From contig CATJQX010000125.1 in assembly GCA_949742535.1 (NCBI GenBank), positions 1 to 39,551 on the forward strand: a stretch of 39,551 nt of DNA, in the 5' to 3' direction. Below, piece after piece: positions 16,222 through 23,584 of this stretch (position 1 is the first letter of the stretch; every line of letters starts with the position of its first letter). Under the pieces are notes generated by a model. That model was not told the DNA's origin. It ran no database searches and saw only the letters and a list, made by a program, of their open reading frames with translations. Source of the stretch: an uncultured Muribaculaceae bacterium (GTDB lineage: Bacteria; Bacteroidota; Bacteroidia; Bacteroidales; Muribaculaceae). The position numbers were made by a program, and so were the translations under genes.

Positions 16222-16938
16222 TTATTTCAGAGCGGCCTTGTAGCGGCGGATGGTCTCTGGAAGGCCGAGATAGAGCGCGTCGCAGATAAGCGCATGGCCG
16301 ATAGAGACTTCGTTGAGGAACGGCACATGCTCTTTGAAATAACGCAGGTTCTCAAGGTTGAGATCGTGTCCGGCATTCACTCCGAGGCCTGCCTTTCTTG
16401 CCGCACGCGACGCTTCCACATAGGGTGCGACAGCTGCTTCGGGATCGCGGGCATATGCGTCGGCGTAAGGCTTGGTGTAAAGCTCCACACGGTCGGCGCC
16501 AGTTTTGGCCGCCATGCGTATGTTGTCGCAGTCTGTACCCACGAAAATAGAGCTGCGGATGCCAGCCTCGCGCAAGGTATCGATTATCCCTGTGAGAAAC
16601 TCCATGTGTGGCTCCACATCCCATCCGGCCGACGAGGTAAGATCACCGGGAGCGTCGGGCACCAGTGTCACCTGCTCTGGTTTCACCTTAAGCACCAGAT
16701 CCATGAACTCGGGAGTGGGATAGCCCTCGATGTTGAACTCCGTTTTCACCAGCGGGCGAAGGGAGAACACATCGTCGCGACGGATGTGGCGCTCGTCGGG
16801 GCGCGGATGCACCGTAATGCCGTCGGCTCCGAAACTCTCGCAGTCCACGGCCACACGGCTCACGTCAGGGATATTCTCTCCCCGGGCATTTCGCAGGGTA
16901 GCGACCTTATTTATATTGACGCTCAGATTAGTAGTCAT
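16222..16938 (-). CDS. pdxJ: Pyridoxine 5'-phosphate synthase
   Basis: Condenses 1-deoxy-D-xylulose 5-phosphate with 3-amino-2-oxopropyl phosphate to give pyridoxine 5'-phosphate, the last ring-forming step of the DXP-dependent vitamin B6 pathway; cytosolic TIM barrel. At 238 residues it has the usual length. Conserved segments: [16 protein letters not shown] at the N-terminus, [58 protein letters not shown] and [13 protein letters not shown]. First gene of the apparent operon with exbB, exbD and tonB, divergent from the 17168 gene and nadK. Confidence 0.97.
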   Translation of the reverse strand: MTTNLSVNINKVATLRNARGENIPDVSRVAVDCESFGADGITVHPRPDERHIRRDDVFSLRPLVKTEFNIEGYPTPEFMDLVLKVKPEQVTLVPDAPGDLTSSAGWDVEPHMEFLTGIIDTLREAGIRSSIFVGTDCDNIRMAAKTGADRVELYTKPYADAYARDPEAAVAPYVEASRAARKAGLGVNAGHDLNLENLRYFKEHVPFLNEVSIGHALICDALYLGLPETIRRYKAALK

Positions 16939-17005
16939 GTCTTTTTACAAAAGCGAAAAATCTTTAATAACTTGTTCTTTGTTATAAAGAAATAAGATAA
17001 TTCCG

Positions 17006-17013
17006 TATCTTTG
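17006..17013 (+). promoter_or_regulatory. Putative -7 element toward the 17168 gene and nadK
   Basis: TATCTTTG matches TAnnTTTG. The -33 region is unclear (a TTTG is 24 nt upstream). The 5' UTR would be about 145 nt. Confidence 0.45.
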
Positions 17014-17030
17014 TGACTGAATTCTGACCA

Positions 17031-17038
17031 CAAATTTA
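17031..17038 (-). promoter_or_regulatory. Putative -7 element toward pdxJ
   Basis: TAAATTTG on the minus strand matches TAnnTTTG. Transcription from it would run through the oppositely directed element at 17006-17013, so the two promoters overlap face to face. Confidence 0.45.
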
Positions 17039-17167
17039 ATCAGAAATTTCAAGAGTGCACGTAAAAAGGCCCCATTATTTCTGTTGTTAACAGAATTTGA
17101 CAATAAGAACCCGAGGCAACGGGGATAAGTTCCGAACAAGTTTTCAACCATACCAGGAGCAGTAAAA

Positions 17168-17557
17168 GTGATCTATCAGCAACACGAAATACTTAAGCGT
17201 TTCATCTCAGGCGAACTTGACCGCACAAGTGAACTTGAGGCGTTATGGCCACAGCAACCCGACGCAAGCCATCTGCTTGTAGCCTGCAACCCCCGGGATT
17301 ACAGCGCATCGGCAATGGCCAAAGCGGTGGAAGACTGTGACGCCCAGCTGCTTGGGCTGTCAGTCACCGGCATGCGTGACTCCTCCGGCAGGCCGGTGGT
17401 GGCCCTCACGGTGGGGAGCACGTCGGCCGACAGTGCGGCACGGTCGCTTGAGCGGTACGGGTATGAGGTGATCCATACCCGCAGCGCCGCCGAAGGTCCC
17501 GAGCATGCCCGCAACATGGAGCGCCTGAGAGAACTTCTGCATTATCTCGAGATTTAG
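17168..17557 (+). CDS. Short protein of unknown function before nadK
   Basis: A 129-residue protein starting at GTG (GTG ATC TAT CAG); no ATG is available in frame upstream. It has no signal peptide or membrane helix. Residues ~80-125 (LGLSVTGMRDSSGRPVVALTV, then SLERYGYEVIHTR) resemble the C-terminal ACT-like part of the CBS-domain protein that I recall next to nadK in many Bacteroidales. The N-terminal half shows no recognisable CBS motif, so it may be a shortened or diverged member. It is 33 nt upstream of nadK and probably co-transcribed. The function is unknown; a regulatory role toward nadK is only a guess from position. Confidence 0.7.
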   Translation: MIYQQHEILKRFISGELDRTSELEALWPQQPDASHLLVACNPRDYSASAMAKAVEDCDAQLLGLSVTGMRDSSGRPVVALTVGSTSADSAARSLERYGYEVIHTRSAAEGPEHARNMERLRELLHYLEI

Positions 17558-17590
17558 AGAACATATATCACGTACCAAGCCTGTTTTGTC

Positions 17591-18493
17591 ATGAGAATAG
17601 CCATCAACGGCAACCGTCATCAGGAAGGACATCTGCAAGCCATAGAAAAGCTGACAGACACATTGGTAAGCCACGGCCACCATGTTGTCATGTCAGAGCG
17701 GTTTCTGGATTATCTCGCCTCCCATCTGGGACCCCATTTCAGTGCCGGAATCGACTATATACCGCTTACACGGCAACCCCAGGCTGACCTGGCCGTCAGC
17801 ATCGGCGGGGATGGCGCTTTCCTTAAGACCGCCAGATGGATCGGCGACGCCGAAATACCGGTGGCCGGCATAAACACAGGCCACCTGGGCTATCTGTCGG
17901 CTTTCACATTTGACGCGCCCGACGAGATATACCGTATGCTTCTGGAGGGGGAGTACCGCATAGAGGACAGGGCGCTGATAGAGGTCAATATCACATATCC
18001 GGAGGAGCACACAGGCCACAGGTGGAAACATCTGCCCTCCACCCTCACGGCGCTGAACGAACTGGCAGTGACGCGCGGCGACATAGCCTCCATGCTCCGC
18101 ATCTCGGCGGAAATTGACGGGCGCTCCTCCCTCAACTACATGGGCGACGGCCTGATAGTCTCCACCCCCACCGGAAGCACGGCATACAATCTCTCTGTCG
18201 GAGGACCGGTGCTCGACCCTCAGCTCCAAGGGTGGGTGCTCTCCCCTATCGCAGCCCACAGCCTCTCCATGCGCCCGCTGGTGATAAAGGACAGTTCCAC
18301 CATAATCCTGCGTGTGGAAGCCCGTGGGGATGGGTTCCGTCTGGCGGCAGACGGCAAGCCGGTGACCCTGCCGTTGGGAGCCCTCCTGAAAGTGACACGC
18401 GCCCCCTATGTGGTGAAACTTGTGCAACAGACGCACCACACGTTCACTGACACCCTCCGCGACAAACTCGGCTTAGGCAACACACTGGTATGA
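17591..18493 (+). CDS. nadK: NAD kinase
   Basis: Phosphorylates NAD to NADP using ATP; cytosolic. At 300 residues it has the family length. The GGDG motif is at 72-75 (SIGGDGAFL), the Asn-Glu pair at 156-157 (ALNELAV), and TPTGSTAYNLSVGGP begins at 192. The C-terminal RPLVIKDSS segment also fits. With nadA near the right end this is the second NAD-metabolism gene in the window, but they are far apart. ATG start. Confidence 0.97.
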   Translation: MRIAINGNRHQEGHLQAIEKLTDTLVSHGHHVVMSERFLDYLASHLGPHFSAGIDYIPLTRQPQADLAVSIGGDGAFLKTARWIGDAEIPVAGINTGHLGYLSAFTFDAPDEIYRMLLEGEYRIEDRALIEVNITYPEEHTGHRWKHLPSTLTALNELAVTRGDIASMLRISAEIDGRSSLNYMGDGLIVSTPTGSTAYNLSVGGPVLDPQLQGWVLSPIAAHSLSMRPLVIKDSSTIILRVEARGDGFRLAADGKPVTLPLGALLKVTRAPYVVKLVQQTHHTFTDTLRDKLGLGNTLV

Positions 18494-18502
18494 GGGCACT
18501 CC

Positions 18503-18570
18503 AATCAGAGAAACCAGAGGTATCAGGTCTCTCTATTTCTCAATTTCTTATTTCTTAATTTCCGATTTCA
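18503..18570. repeat. Low-complexity CAGAG / ATTTCTCAATTTC repeat, copy B
   Basis: Same layout and orientation as 14885-14985: an ATCAGAG-type tract, then TCTCAATTTCTTATTTCTTAATTTC. It lies between nadK and the metallopeptidase gene. The following bases to 18625 are also low in complexity (repeated ACTTCT). Confidence 0.55.
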
Positions 18571-18626
18571 CTCACAGAAGTTTTCTTGCTTGACTTCTCA
18601 CGCTCTTACTTCTGACTTCTAATTTT

Positions 18627-19334
18627 ATGGCAACCGGAGAATTGCAACATGAGCTACTTGGCAAAGTTATAGTGACAGTGCGCCAGAACTCACGGCATGT
18701 ATCTGCCAGATGGAAAAGCGGCCAAGTAAATATCAACGTACCACAGGGGATAAGACTCCCCGAACTGAAGCGTATTCTTGACGATCTCACACCACAGCTT
18801 ATAGCATCCCGTCCACTGGTAACATACCACCACGGCCAGGAACTGCTGTTTCCCTATGTGGATTTCGTGATAAGACAGCAGACCTTTGCCCCCTCGAAGA
18901 TACTGGGTACGGCCTCCGTGCCGGTATCATATGTGGAGGTGGGGAGCGACTGGAACATGGATCTCGAATCCACTTCACGCGCCATAAGCGACATGCTCTG
19001 CAAGATAGCCCGCAAAGTGGCGCCTGAGGTAGTTCTGCCCCGCGCCAAAGAGATTTCCGCGAAAATAGGTCGCCATCCCGTGGGATGGAAAATCTCGTCG
19101 GGACACAGAACCCTCGGACAGTGCTCCGGCGAAGGGATCATATCACTTAGCTATGTGCTGGTTTTTCTACCGGAAGAACTTTCAGACTATGTGATCTACC
19201 ACGAGCTTGCACATCTGTCAGAGATGAACCACAGCGAGCGGTTCCACGATCTGCTCAACCATTATCTGGGCGGACGCGAGACAGAACTACGCCGGAAACT
19301 ACAGGCTTACATCTGGCCGGTGCTGAGAAAATGA
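18627..19334 (+). CDS. YgjP/SprT-like zinc metallopeptidase (DUF45, WLM-like)
   Basis: A 235-residue soluble protein. The gluzincin motif HELAH near residues 191-195 is followed by EMNHSERFHDLL, the HExxH...NHSxxF pattern of the YgjP-like family (M48 relatives). The N-terminal half (VIVTVRQNSRHVSARWKSG, INVPQGI) is the beta-rich part seen in this family. SARWKSGQ and RHPVGWKISSGHRTLGQC-type segments are typical. The biological substrate is unknown. It sits between nadK and the GH13 gene with no sign of functional linkage. Confidence 0.87.
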   Translation: MATGELQHELLGKVIVTVRQNSRHVSARWKSGQVNINVPQGIRLPELKRILDDLTPQLIASRPLVTYHHGQELLFPYVDFVIRQQTFAPSKILGTASVPVSYVEVGSDWNMDLESTSRAISDMLCKIARKVAPEVVLPRAKEISAKIGRHPVGWKISSGHRTLGQCSGEGIISLSYVLVFLPEELSDYVIYHELAHLSEMNHSERFHDLLNHYLGGRETELRRKLQAYIWPVLRK

Positions 19335-19376
19335 CCATGACAATAAACTCTCTTCAAAACAACCTATCACCATTTT

Positions 19377-20831
19377 ATGAGACAATTGATTTTTAAAAGT
19401 CTGATGGCTATGTGCGCGATATCATCACCGGCGACAGCGTCCTCACATGCGCTTGCCCTCCCATCGGAGAAAAACGTGACGGCTAAAGCCGCTCCAACCA
19501 AAGTGACACACCCCGAGTGGAGCCGCGATGCCGTGATATATGAGGTAAACTGGCGCCAGATGACCCCAGAGGGCACCATTGCCGCCGTTGAGAAACAGAT
19601 TCCCCGCCTTAAAGAGCTTGGCGTGGACATACTCTGGATAATGCCCGTAAACCCCATTTCCAAAGAGGGACGCAAAGGGGAACTTGGAAGCTACTATGCC
19701 TCTGCCGATTACAAGGCCCTCAACCCCGAACTCGGCACAATGGACGATTTCCGCCACTTCGTAAAGACAGCCCACGACAACGGCATGAAGGTGATAATAG
19801 ACTGGGTGCCGAACCACACCGGCAACGACAACTGGTGGCTCGAATACCATCCTGATTTCTACAAACGCGACGCCTCAGGCGAACCGGTACACCCCTATGA
19901 ATGGACCGACGTGAGCCAGCTCGACTATTCCAACCCGCAGATGCGCCGTTATATGATCGACGCCATGGCCCACTGGCTCTGCGACGCCGACATCGACGGT
20001 TTCCGCTGCGATGTGGCCTCCATGGTGCCTGTAGATTTCTGGAACGAGGCGCGTCCGAAACTCGAGGCCGTGAAACCCGGACTGTTCATGCTAGCCGAGG
20101 CTTCCTCTCCCGCCCTCCAGGCCGAGGGATTCGACATGGGATACAACTGGCCGCTGGCCTCACTTTTCAAAGCCATAGCCAACAACGCCGGCCAATACAC
20201 CATGCCCGACGATCCCGGCAAAAAGGAAGCCGCAGCCATAGACTCGCTTCTGGCATCACAGCAGGCCGAATACCCCGGTGACACATACCTGATGAACATG
20301 ATCACCAACCACGATTTCAATTCGTGGGAGGGGACGGAGTTCCAGCGTTTCGGCAATCTGGCAGACGCCATGGCGGTGCTCACCTACACCCTTCCGGGCA
20401 TGCCCCTGATATACACAGGTCAGGAGACCGGCCTTAACCGCGCCCTGGAGTTTTTCAAGAAAGATGAAGCACCCCAGTTTGAGCCACGCAACAGCTATTT
20501 CGACTTCTATCAGAAACTCAACGCGCTAAAACACAGCCAGAAGGCACTCCATGCCGGCGCACCTGGCACACATGGCGGTCACATAGTGCGCTATCCGACC
20601 AAGAGTCCCGACCTCTACATATTCTCGCGGCAGCTTGACGGATCAGAAGTGCTTGTGATGACCAACCTCGGATCCAGAACCCGTAAAATCAAGTATCTGG
20701 GTGAATCGCCCATAGCCAACGACATGATCAACTATTTCACCGGCAAACATGAGAAATACCCTTCGTCGCTGAAACCGGGTGAATATCGGGTGTATGTGCG
20801 TCCGAAATATGCATTGAACAAACCGATGTAA
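19377..20831 (+). CDS. Secreted GH13 alpha-amylase-family glycoside hydrolase
   Basis: A 484-residue protein with an N-terminal signal peptide (~residues 1-25) and an (alpha/beta)8 GH13 domain. The four conserved regions are visible: DWVPNHTG (142-149), GFRCDVAS with the nucleophile Asp212, LAEASSP with the acid/base Glu241, and ITNHDFNS with Asp313. A C-terminal beta domain follows (LVMTNLGS). It should cleave alpha-glucans such as starch or maltodextrins in the periplasm or outside. No SusC/SusD pair is nearby, so it is not part of a standard polysaccharide locus. The exact specificity cannot be read. A strong hairpin lies downstream. Confidence 0.93.
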   Translation: MRQLIFKSLMAMCAISSPATASSHALALPSEKNVTAKAAPTKVTHPEWSRDAVIYEVNWRQMTPEGTIAAVEKQIPRLKELGVDILWIMPVNPISKEGRKGELGSYYASADYKALNPELGTMDDFRHFVKTAHDNGMKVIIDWVPNHTGNDNWWLEYHPDFYKRDASGEPVHPYEWTDVSQLDYSNPQMRRYMIDAMAHWLCDADIDGFRCDVASMVPVDFWNEARPKLEAVKPGLFMLAEASSPALQAEGFDMGYNWPLASLFKAIANNAGQYTMPDDPGKKEAAAIDSLLASQQAEYPGDTYLMNMITNHDFNSWEGTEFQRFGNLADAMAVLTYTLPGMPLIYTGQETGLNRALEFFKKDEAPQFEPRNSYFDFYQKLNALKHSQKALHAGAPGTHGGHIVRYPTKSPDLYIFSRQLDGSEVLVMTNLGSRTRKIKYLGESPIANDMINYFTGKHEKYPSSLKPGEYRVYVRPKYALNKPM

Positions 20832-20960
20832 ACGCGACAGAAAGCACACAATGCCGTTCTGACAACAATATTGCATGCCAATTATGCAATTATACAACTT
20901 AGCAGTTACATCTGTAACATCTCGGAGCAATGTAAGAAATTACTGACCCAAAGTTTATAC

Positions 20961-21000
20961 AAAGAGGTTACCGTTTTGGACACGGTAACCTCTTTGCTTA
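20961..21000 (+). terminator. Terminator after the GH13 gene
   Basis: AAAGAGGTTACCG (20961-20973) pairs perfectly over 13 bp with CGGTAACCTCTTT (20983-20995). The 3' arm ends in TTT and the T-rich sequence GCTTACTTTT follows. It lies 130 nt past the GH13 stop; the rest of the 279-nt gap to the receiver gene shows no gene. Confidence 0.6.
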
Positions 21001-21110
21001 CTTTTGAAAACAGAAAAACAACTGCTCGGGAACGAAGGCACTCCCCCGTCAGCTTTGTTAAGATTTGTCATATTATATTATCAGCCTTCATAGTTCCGAG
21101 TTTTCACACG

Positions 21111-21521
21111 ATGTTGATCACTTCAGATAACAGCAACAGGCCGACCTTACGCGGTCGTATCATAGTAGTTGACAGAGACACTCACATTGGTGAACTTATC
21201 CACTCACATTTCAGTCCGGAAGGATATAGCGTGGACGTGTGCTCCTCTGTAAACGAGCTATATAACATTGATCTCTCCGAATATTCCCTGATGATCATAG
21301 ACCTGAATATTGATGACAATTCAGGTCTCGATATTGTGGAACAGGTGAAGCAACACCGCGACACAGCGTCGCTCGGCGTGATCACCTGCTCAGTGAACAT
21401 GTCGCCGACCACCATCATCAACGCTCTCAACGCTGGTGCAGACGATTACCTGCTCAAGCCTTTCTCCCTCCGTGAACTGATGGCGCGTGTGCGTTCCGTC
21501 CTGCGCCGTCAGATAGCCTGA
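21111..21521 (+). CDS. Stand-alone response-regulator receiver domain
   Basis: A 136-residue protein consisting of one CheY-like receiver: acidic pocket Asp21/Asp23 (IIVVDRD), phospho-acceptor Asp64 (LMIIDLNID), Thr92 (GVITC) and Lys116 (YLLKPFSLRELMARV). The end (RSVLRRQIA) looks like the linker that leads to an OmpR-type DNA-binding domain, but the frame stops there with TGA, so no output domain is encoded. The open frame extends 80 codons further 5', but that part crosses the GH13 terminator and looks non-coding; the ATG at 21111 is chosen. It ends 30 nt before the GH2 gene. No histidine kinase is nearby. Partner unknown. Confidence 0.85.
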   Translation: MLITSDNSNRPTLRGRIIVVDRDTHIGELIHSHFSPEGYSVDVCSSVNELYNIDLSEYSLMIIDLNIDDNSGLDIVEQVKQHRDTASLGVITCSVNMSPTTIINALNAGADDYLLKPFSLRELMARVRSVLRRQIA

Positions 21522-21551
21522 AAATCAATACTTTAAAAATTCATTCCTCAT

Positions 21552-23423
21552 ATGAGATTTTTCGCATCATTATTCGTGGCGCTGGCGAGCCTTATGGCAG
21601 TCGCCGTCGAGATACCACGTAAAGAGTATCCACGTCCGCAATTCGAGCGCGACCAGTGGCAGAACCTTAACGGTCAATGGGACTATACATTTGATTTCGC
21701 CGGATCCGGCCTGGAGCAGGGCTATCCCGCAGCCACCACTTTCGAAGGCAAGATAACAGTCCCCTTCTGCCCGGAGAGCAAACTCTCGGGTGTGGAACAC
21801 AAAGATTTCATCAACAATATCTGGTATCACCGCGAAATCGCGATCCCGCAGGAGTGGGAAGGTAAAAACATCCTTCTTAATTTCGGCGCAGTATATTATA
21901 ATGCCGAAATATTCATCGACGGCACCCTTGCAGGGCGTCATTTCGGCGGCAGCTCGTCGTTCAGCCAGGACATCACCCCTTACGTGAAACCCGGAAGCAA
22001 ACACAATCTCGTGGTGCATGCATCAAGCGATCTCCGCTCAGGCAAACAGGGAGCCGGCAAACAGAACCTCCAGTATGCCTCGTACGGCTGCAACTACACC
22101 CGCACAACCGGCATCTGGCAGACAGTATGGATGGAAGCAGTGTCTCCGGGCGGAATAGAATCGGCACAGGTGCTTACCGACATAGACCAGAACCAGATAG
22201 TAATAATGCCGAAATTCTACGGCAACGGAGGAGGCAAACTCACAGTAGCCCTCAAAGAGGGTGACAAGACAGTGGCAAAAGCCACCGTACCTGCCACCAA
22301 CAGCTCTGTAGTGGTGCTTCCGGTAAAGAAACCGAAACTCTGGTCGCCGGAATCACCTTTCCTCTATGATCTGGAATACACGGTGACAGACAGTGAAGGC
22401 AAAGTGACAGACGAGGTGGACTCCTACGTGGGGATGCGCAAAATCCATATCGACGGCAACCGCATCTACCTCAACAACGAACCGTGCTACCAACGCCTTG
22501 TGCTTGACCAGGGATTCTATCCAGACGGCATATGGACAGCTCCTTCCGACGAGGCTCTCAAACATGACATAGAACTCTCCATGGCAGCCGGTTTCAACGG
22601 CGCCCGCCTGCATCAGAAAGCATTCGAGGAGCGTTTCTATTACTGGGCCGACAAACTCGGATACCTCACCTGGGGTGAGGCTCCGAGCTGGGGAATGGAC
22701 GCCAACGATCCTGAAGTGGCACGCAACTTCCTGACAGAATGGTCGGAACTGGTGACACGCGACCGAAACCATCCGTCGCTTGTGATCTGGACCCCGATGA
22801 ACGAGGAGTGGTGGCCCGACCGCGTGCAGTATCCCCGTTTCGCCACCGATCTCTATGACCTGACCAAGACACTCGATCCCACCCGCCCGGTGAACGATGC
22901 GAGCGGCGGATGCCATATAAAAACCGACATATGGACCATCCACAATTACGAACAGGATCCCGCACGGCTCAAACAGATACTCATCGACGCGAGCACAAAT
23001 CCCGGCCCGGTGGATTATGCCGACTTCGGGATGCCCCAGAAAAACATCGGCTTCAACGGACTGCGCCATAACAACAGTTACAATTTCCCACGTTACGACA
23101 AAAAGATGCCGTTCCTGATCGATGAGGTCGGCGGCATAAAATGGGTAAAAGGGCAGGACAAGGCCAATTCCGACACCCAGTCGTGGGGCTACGGCGAACC
23201 GCCGAAATCCGAGGCCGAATTCCTTAACCGCCTTGAAGGACAGATAGATGCCATAATCGATGTCAACGGAAATGTATGGGGGTACTGCTATACCCAGCTC
23301 ACCGACGTGGAACAGGAGCAGAACGGGATCTATTATTATGACCGCACTCCCAAATTCGACACAAAACTCATCCACGCCATATTCAGCAAGACACCGCTGA
23401 AAGGGGAGGGTGCCAAGAAATAA
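21552..23423 (+). CDS. Secreted GH2-family glycoside hydrolase
   Basis: A 623-residue exported enzyme (signal peptide ~1-18). Order of domains: sugar-binding jelly roll (~25-195; QNLNGQWDYTFDFA, NNIWYHREIAIP, TTGIWQTVWME), Ig-like sandwich (~200-295), TIM barrel (~296-610). The catalytic acid/base is Glu418 in WTPMNEEWWP and the nucleophile Glu525 in FLIDEVGG. GH2 members include beta-galactosidases, beta-glucuronidases and beta-mannosidases; this architecture without further C-terminal domains is common in Bacteroidetes, and the sugar cannot be assigned safely. It is 30 nt after the receiver gene and followed by an 18-bp terminator hairpin. Confidence 0.92.
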   Translation: MRFFASLFVALASLMAVAVEIPRKEYPRPQFERDQWQNLNGQWDYTFDFAGSGLEQGYPAATTFEGKITVPFCPESKLSGVEHKDFINNIWYHREIAIPQEWEGKNILLNFGAVYYNAEIFIDGTLAGRHFGGSSSFSQDITPYVKPGSKHNLVVHASSDLRSGKQGAGKQNLQYASYGCNYTRTTGIWQTVWMEAVSPGGIESAQVLTDIDQNQIVIMPKFYGNGGGKLTVALKEGDKTVAKATVPATNSSVVVLPVKKPKLWSPESPFLYDLEYTVTDSEGKVTDEVDSYVGMRKIHIDGNRIYLNNEPCYQRLVLDQGFYPDGIWTAPSDEALKHDIELSMAAGFNGARLHQKAFEERFYYWADKLGYLTWGEAPSWGMDANDPEVARNFLTEWSELVTRDRNHPSLVIWTPMNEEWWPDRVQYPRFATDLYDLTKTLDPTRPVNDASGGCHIKTDIWTIHNYEQDPARLKQILIDASTNPGPVDYADFGMPQKNIGFNGLRHNNSYNFPRYDKKMPFLIDEVGGIKWVKGQDKANSDTQSWGYGEPPKSEAEFLNRLEGQIDAIIDVNGNVWGYCYTQLTDVEQEQNGIYYYDRTPKFDTKLIHAIFSKTPLKGEGAKK

Positions 23424-23445
23424 GGTTTAGCCAACGCATAACTCC

Positions 23446-23501
23446 ATGACAAACGGGGAATGAGCCTGACAACGGGCATCATTCCCCGTTTGTCATTTTT
23501 A
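23446..23501 (+). terminator. Strong terminator after the GH2 gene
   Basis: A perfect 18-bp stem, 23446-23463 with 23479-23496 (arm begins ATGACAAACGGGG), 15-nt loop, followed by TTTTATT. Confidence 0.9.
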
Positions 23502-23536
23502 TTACGATATAGCCTCGGCAAGTAGTGAAAAATCAC

Positions 23537-23544
23537 TAACTTTG
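23537..23544 (+). promoter_or_regulatory. Putative -7 element of the yfhO-type gene
   Basis: TAACTTTG matches TAnnTTTG, 40 nt before the start codon and just after the GH2 terminator. No clear -33 element. Confidence 0.5.
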
Positions 23545-23584
23545 CTGATGTTAACCCTCAATGTGAAAATAAAACAGCAATTAA

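Noticed and set aside
16939-17167. Replication origin at the strand switch between pdxJ and nadK
   Set aside because: Gene directions diverge here, but the gap is only ~230 nt, holds promoter elements, and shows no cluster of DnaA-box-like sites.
20871-21110. 80-codon N-terminal extension of the receiver gene
   Set aside because: It runs through the GH13 terminator hairpin and shows no protein-like pattern; the receiver fold starts after the ATG at 21111.
19377-23423. Polysaccharide utilisation locus from the GH13 and GH2 genes
   Set aside because: No SusC/SusD pair, no hybrid two-component or anti-sigma pair, and a terminator separates the two enzymes.
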